Positions 62,722 through 64,000 of a stretch of DNA of 64,000 nt are shown in pieces. The translations under genes and the position numbers were made by a program. A model generated the notes under the pieces. It worked only from the letters and a program-made list of their open reading frames with translations. It had not been told where the DNA came from and ran no database searches. The DNA is from Endomicrobiales bacterium (GTDB lineage Bacteria; Elusimicrobiota; Endomicrobiia; Endomicrobiales; JALOBY01): positions 1 to 64,000 of the forward strand of contig JALOBY010000002.1 of the NCBI GenBank assembly GCA_023228045.1, read 5' to 3'. Positions within the stretch are counted from its first letter, which is position 1; each line of letters begins with the position of its first letter.

Positions 62722-63602
62722 AAATAATTATAACCGGTGTAACCGGTCTACTTGGCAACCAACTTGCTAAAACACTTATAAATAATCATAGCGTTATTGG
62801 TATATCCAAAAGTAACATCTCTCCAATTTGCAAAACAATTAATGTAGATATAACTGATGCGATAGCAACTTATAATGCTATTACAAAAGAAAATCCAGAC
62901 ATTGTAATTCATTGTGCTGCGCTATCAAATGTTGATGAGTGCGAAAGAAACCCGCAAGAGGCATATAAAATAAATGCGCTTGGAACAAGAAACATTGCCG
63001 TAAGCTGCCAGCGCTTTGACACTAAACTGCTTTATATCTCAACTGATTATGTTTTCACAAGCCAAAATACAATTTCAGGTGGCTTTAATGAATTTGACAC
63101 AACAAATCCATGCAACATTTACGCGAAATCAAAACTTGCCGGTGAAAACTATGTAAAAGAACTACTTAATAAATTTTGGATTGTTCGTACCTCTTGGCTT
63201 TTTGGCAACGGCAAGGCAAACTTTGTAACTCAATTTTTATCAAATATAAAAGATGGCAAGCCCTATAAAGCCGCAACCGATATGATAAGCAGTCCAACAT
63301 CCGTATGCGAACTTTCAGAAGCTATATCCATCCTTATAAAAACTGATCTTTTTGGCACTTATCATTTATCTAATTCTGGTTTTGCGTCTCGTTATGAAAT
63401 TGCGCTATATTTGGCAAAACTGTTTAAAGTGTCTGAAAATAAAATAACAAAAACTACCTTAAAAGAGCTTTCACTCCCGGCGAAGCGCCCAAACTTTTCA
63501 GGGTTAAATAATCTTGTATGGGCGTTAGAGGGCTTTAATAAATTATCAGCATGGCAAGATGCCATTGAAAATTTTGTATTTGAAAATGGGGTAAATAAAT
63601 GA
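62718..63602 (+). CDS. rmlD: dTDP-4-dehydrorhamnose reductase
   Basis: A 294-residue short-chain dehydrogenase that completes dTDP-L-rhamnose synthesis. IIITGVTGLLGNQLAKTL is the NADP site, then ALSNVDECERNPQEAYKIN, YISTDYVFTSQNT with the catalytic threonine-tyrosine region, and NIYAKSKLAGENYV with the YxxxK pair. The C-terminal half is more variable. ATGA overlaps join it to rmlB upstream and to the ugd gene downstream, so all are translated together. Confidence 0.93.
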   Translation: MKIIITGVTGLLGNQLAKTLINNHSVIGISKSNISPICKTINVDITDAIATYNAITKENPDIVIHCAALSNVDECERNPQEAYKINALGTRNIAVSCQRFDTKLLYISTDYVFTSQNTISGGFNEFDTTNPCNIYAKSKLAGENYVKELLNKFWIVRTSWLFGNGKANFVTQFLSNIKDGKPYKAATDMISSPTSVCELSEAISILIKTDLFGTYHLSNSGFASRYEIALYLAKLFKVSENKITKTTLKELSLPAKRPNFSGLNNLVWALEGFNKLSAWQDAIENFVFENGVNK

Positions 63603-64000
63603 GAAATATATGTGTTGTAGGCACTGGTTATGTAGGCCTTGTAACCGGAGCATGTCTTAGCGAACTTGGGCATAAAGTAACCTGCGTTGATAAAGACAAA
63701 ATCAAAATAGCACTTCTTAAAAAAAATAAAATTCCAATTTATGAACCGGGTCTTTTAGAACTTGTGGTAAAAAATTCAAAAACAAAAAGATTGTCATTTA
63801 CGACATCGTTAAAAGATGCCATAAAAAAATCTGAAATAATATTTATAGCTGTTGGCACGCCACCAAACCCCGACGGATCAGCGGACCTTTCTTTTGTTGA
63901 GTCAGTTGCAAAAGAAATAGCTTTAAATATGAAAAGCTACAAGCTTATTGTAGATAAATCAACAGTGCCTGTAGAAACAGGCGACTGGGTTGAGCATACA
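63599..64000 (+). CDS. ugd: UDP-glucose 6-dehydrogenase, N-terminal part
   Basis: Only the first 134 codons are in the window, and the frame is still open at its end. MRNICVVGTGYVGLVTGACL is the NAD-binding site, followed by the GHKVTCVDKDKIKI strand. IPIYEPGLLELV is the E-P-G-L motif, and IIFIAVGTPPNPDGSADLS and DKSTVPVETGDWV are further marks of the UDP-glucose/GDP-mannose dehydrogenase family. It oxidises UDP-glucose to UDP-glucuronate; the catalytic cysteine lies downstream of the window. The ATG overlaps the rmlD stop (ATGA). Confidence 0.95.
   Translation, partial: MRNICVVGTGYVGLVTGACLSELGHKVTCVDKDKIKIALLKKNKIPIYEPGLLELVVKNSKTKRLSFTTSLKDAIKKSEIIFIAVGTPPNPDGSADLSFVESVAKEIALNMKSYKLIVDKSTVPVETGDWVEHT

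Overview
This AT-rich window (by eye roughly one-third G+C) comes from a Gram-negative bacterium with a full outer membrane. It carries LptF/LptG-type lipopolysaccharide permeases, a giant SprA-like outer-membrane protein, a PorV-like beta-barrel, O-antigen machinery and a lipoprotein. The gene mix (SprA-like and PorV-like proteins without an obvious Bacteroidetes context, a TIGR03545/TIGR03546 pair, a TIGR02094-type glucan phosphorylase, many GTG/TTG starts) suggests an uncultured or deep-branching phylum, for example the Elusimicrobiota/Firestonebacteria/Desantisbacteria neighbourhood. I cannot fix the phylum from the sequence alone.

Positions 1-24141 form a surface-polysaccharide (O-antigen or capsule) locus read on the plus strand. 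It holds a partial sugar-nucleotide epimerase, GT2 and GT4 glycosyltransferases, a FemAB-like acyl/aminoacyl transferase, a Wzx flippase, capsule-type transferases, two methyltransferases, a GT2-GtrA fusion, a large GT-C-like membrane protein, a Wzy/WaaL-type polymerase/ligase, and a GDP-mannose branch (cupin phosphomannose isomerase, GDP-mannose 4,6-dehydratase, mannose-1-phosphate guanylyltransferase-like enzyme, phosphomannomutase). A Wzz-type chain-length protein closes it. recA (24218-25279) lies in the middle of the glycan genes and ends with a clear terminator. A second glycan block follows (25346-34970): GT4s, a second flippase, a secreted tail-collar-like protein, a GT9 heptosyltransferase-like enzyme, the initiating polyprenyl-phosphate sugar transferase, an epimerase and a nucleotidyltransferase.

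Positions 35144-37755 carry the methyl-cycle genes metK and ahcY. Positions 37805-49722 are an envelope/secretion block: a TPR lipoprotein, a PorV/UPF0164 barrel, an M6 metalloprotease with a C-terminal sorting-like domain, lptF and a frameshifted lptG on the minus strand, and the divergent 1764-residue SprA-like protein. SprA and PorV are core parts of the type IX secretion system and the protease looks like a cargo protein, so this block is the most interesting part of the window.

Positions 49730-53311 are housekeeping: ComF-like phosphoribosyltransferase, gapA, pgk and secG. Two tRNA genes (Leu-GAG, Gly-GCC) bracket a two-gene DUF2335 module. Then come a glucan phosphorylase, a phosphoglycolate phosphatase-like HAD enzyme, the TIGR03546/TIGR03545 membrane pair, and an rmlA-rmlC-like-rmlB-rmlD-ugd operon that runs off the end and feeds sugar nucleotides to the glycan loci. 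Several intergenic regions hold palindromic dispersed-repeat-like elements. Two genes are each split by an apparent one-base frameshift (10469-12429 and lptG).
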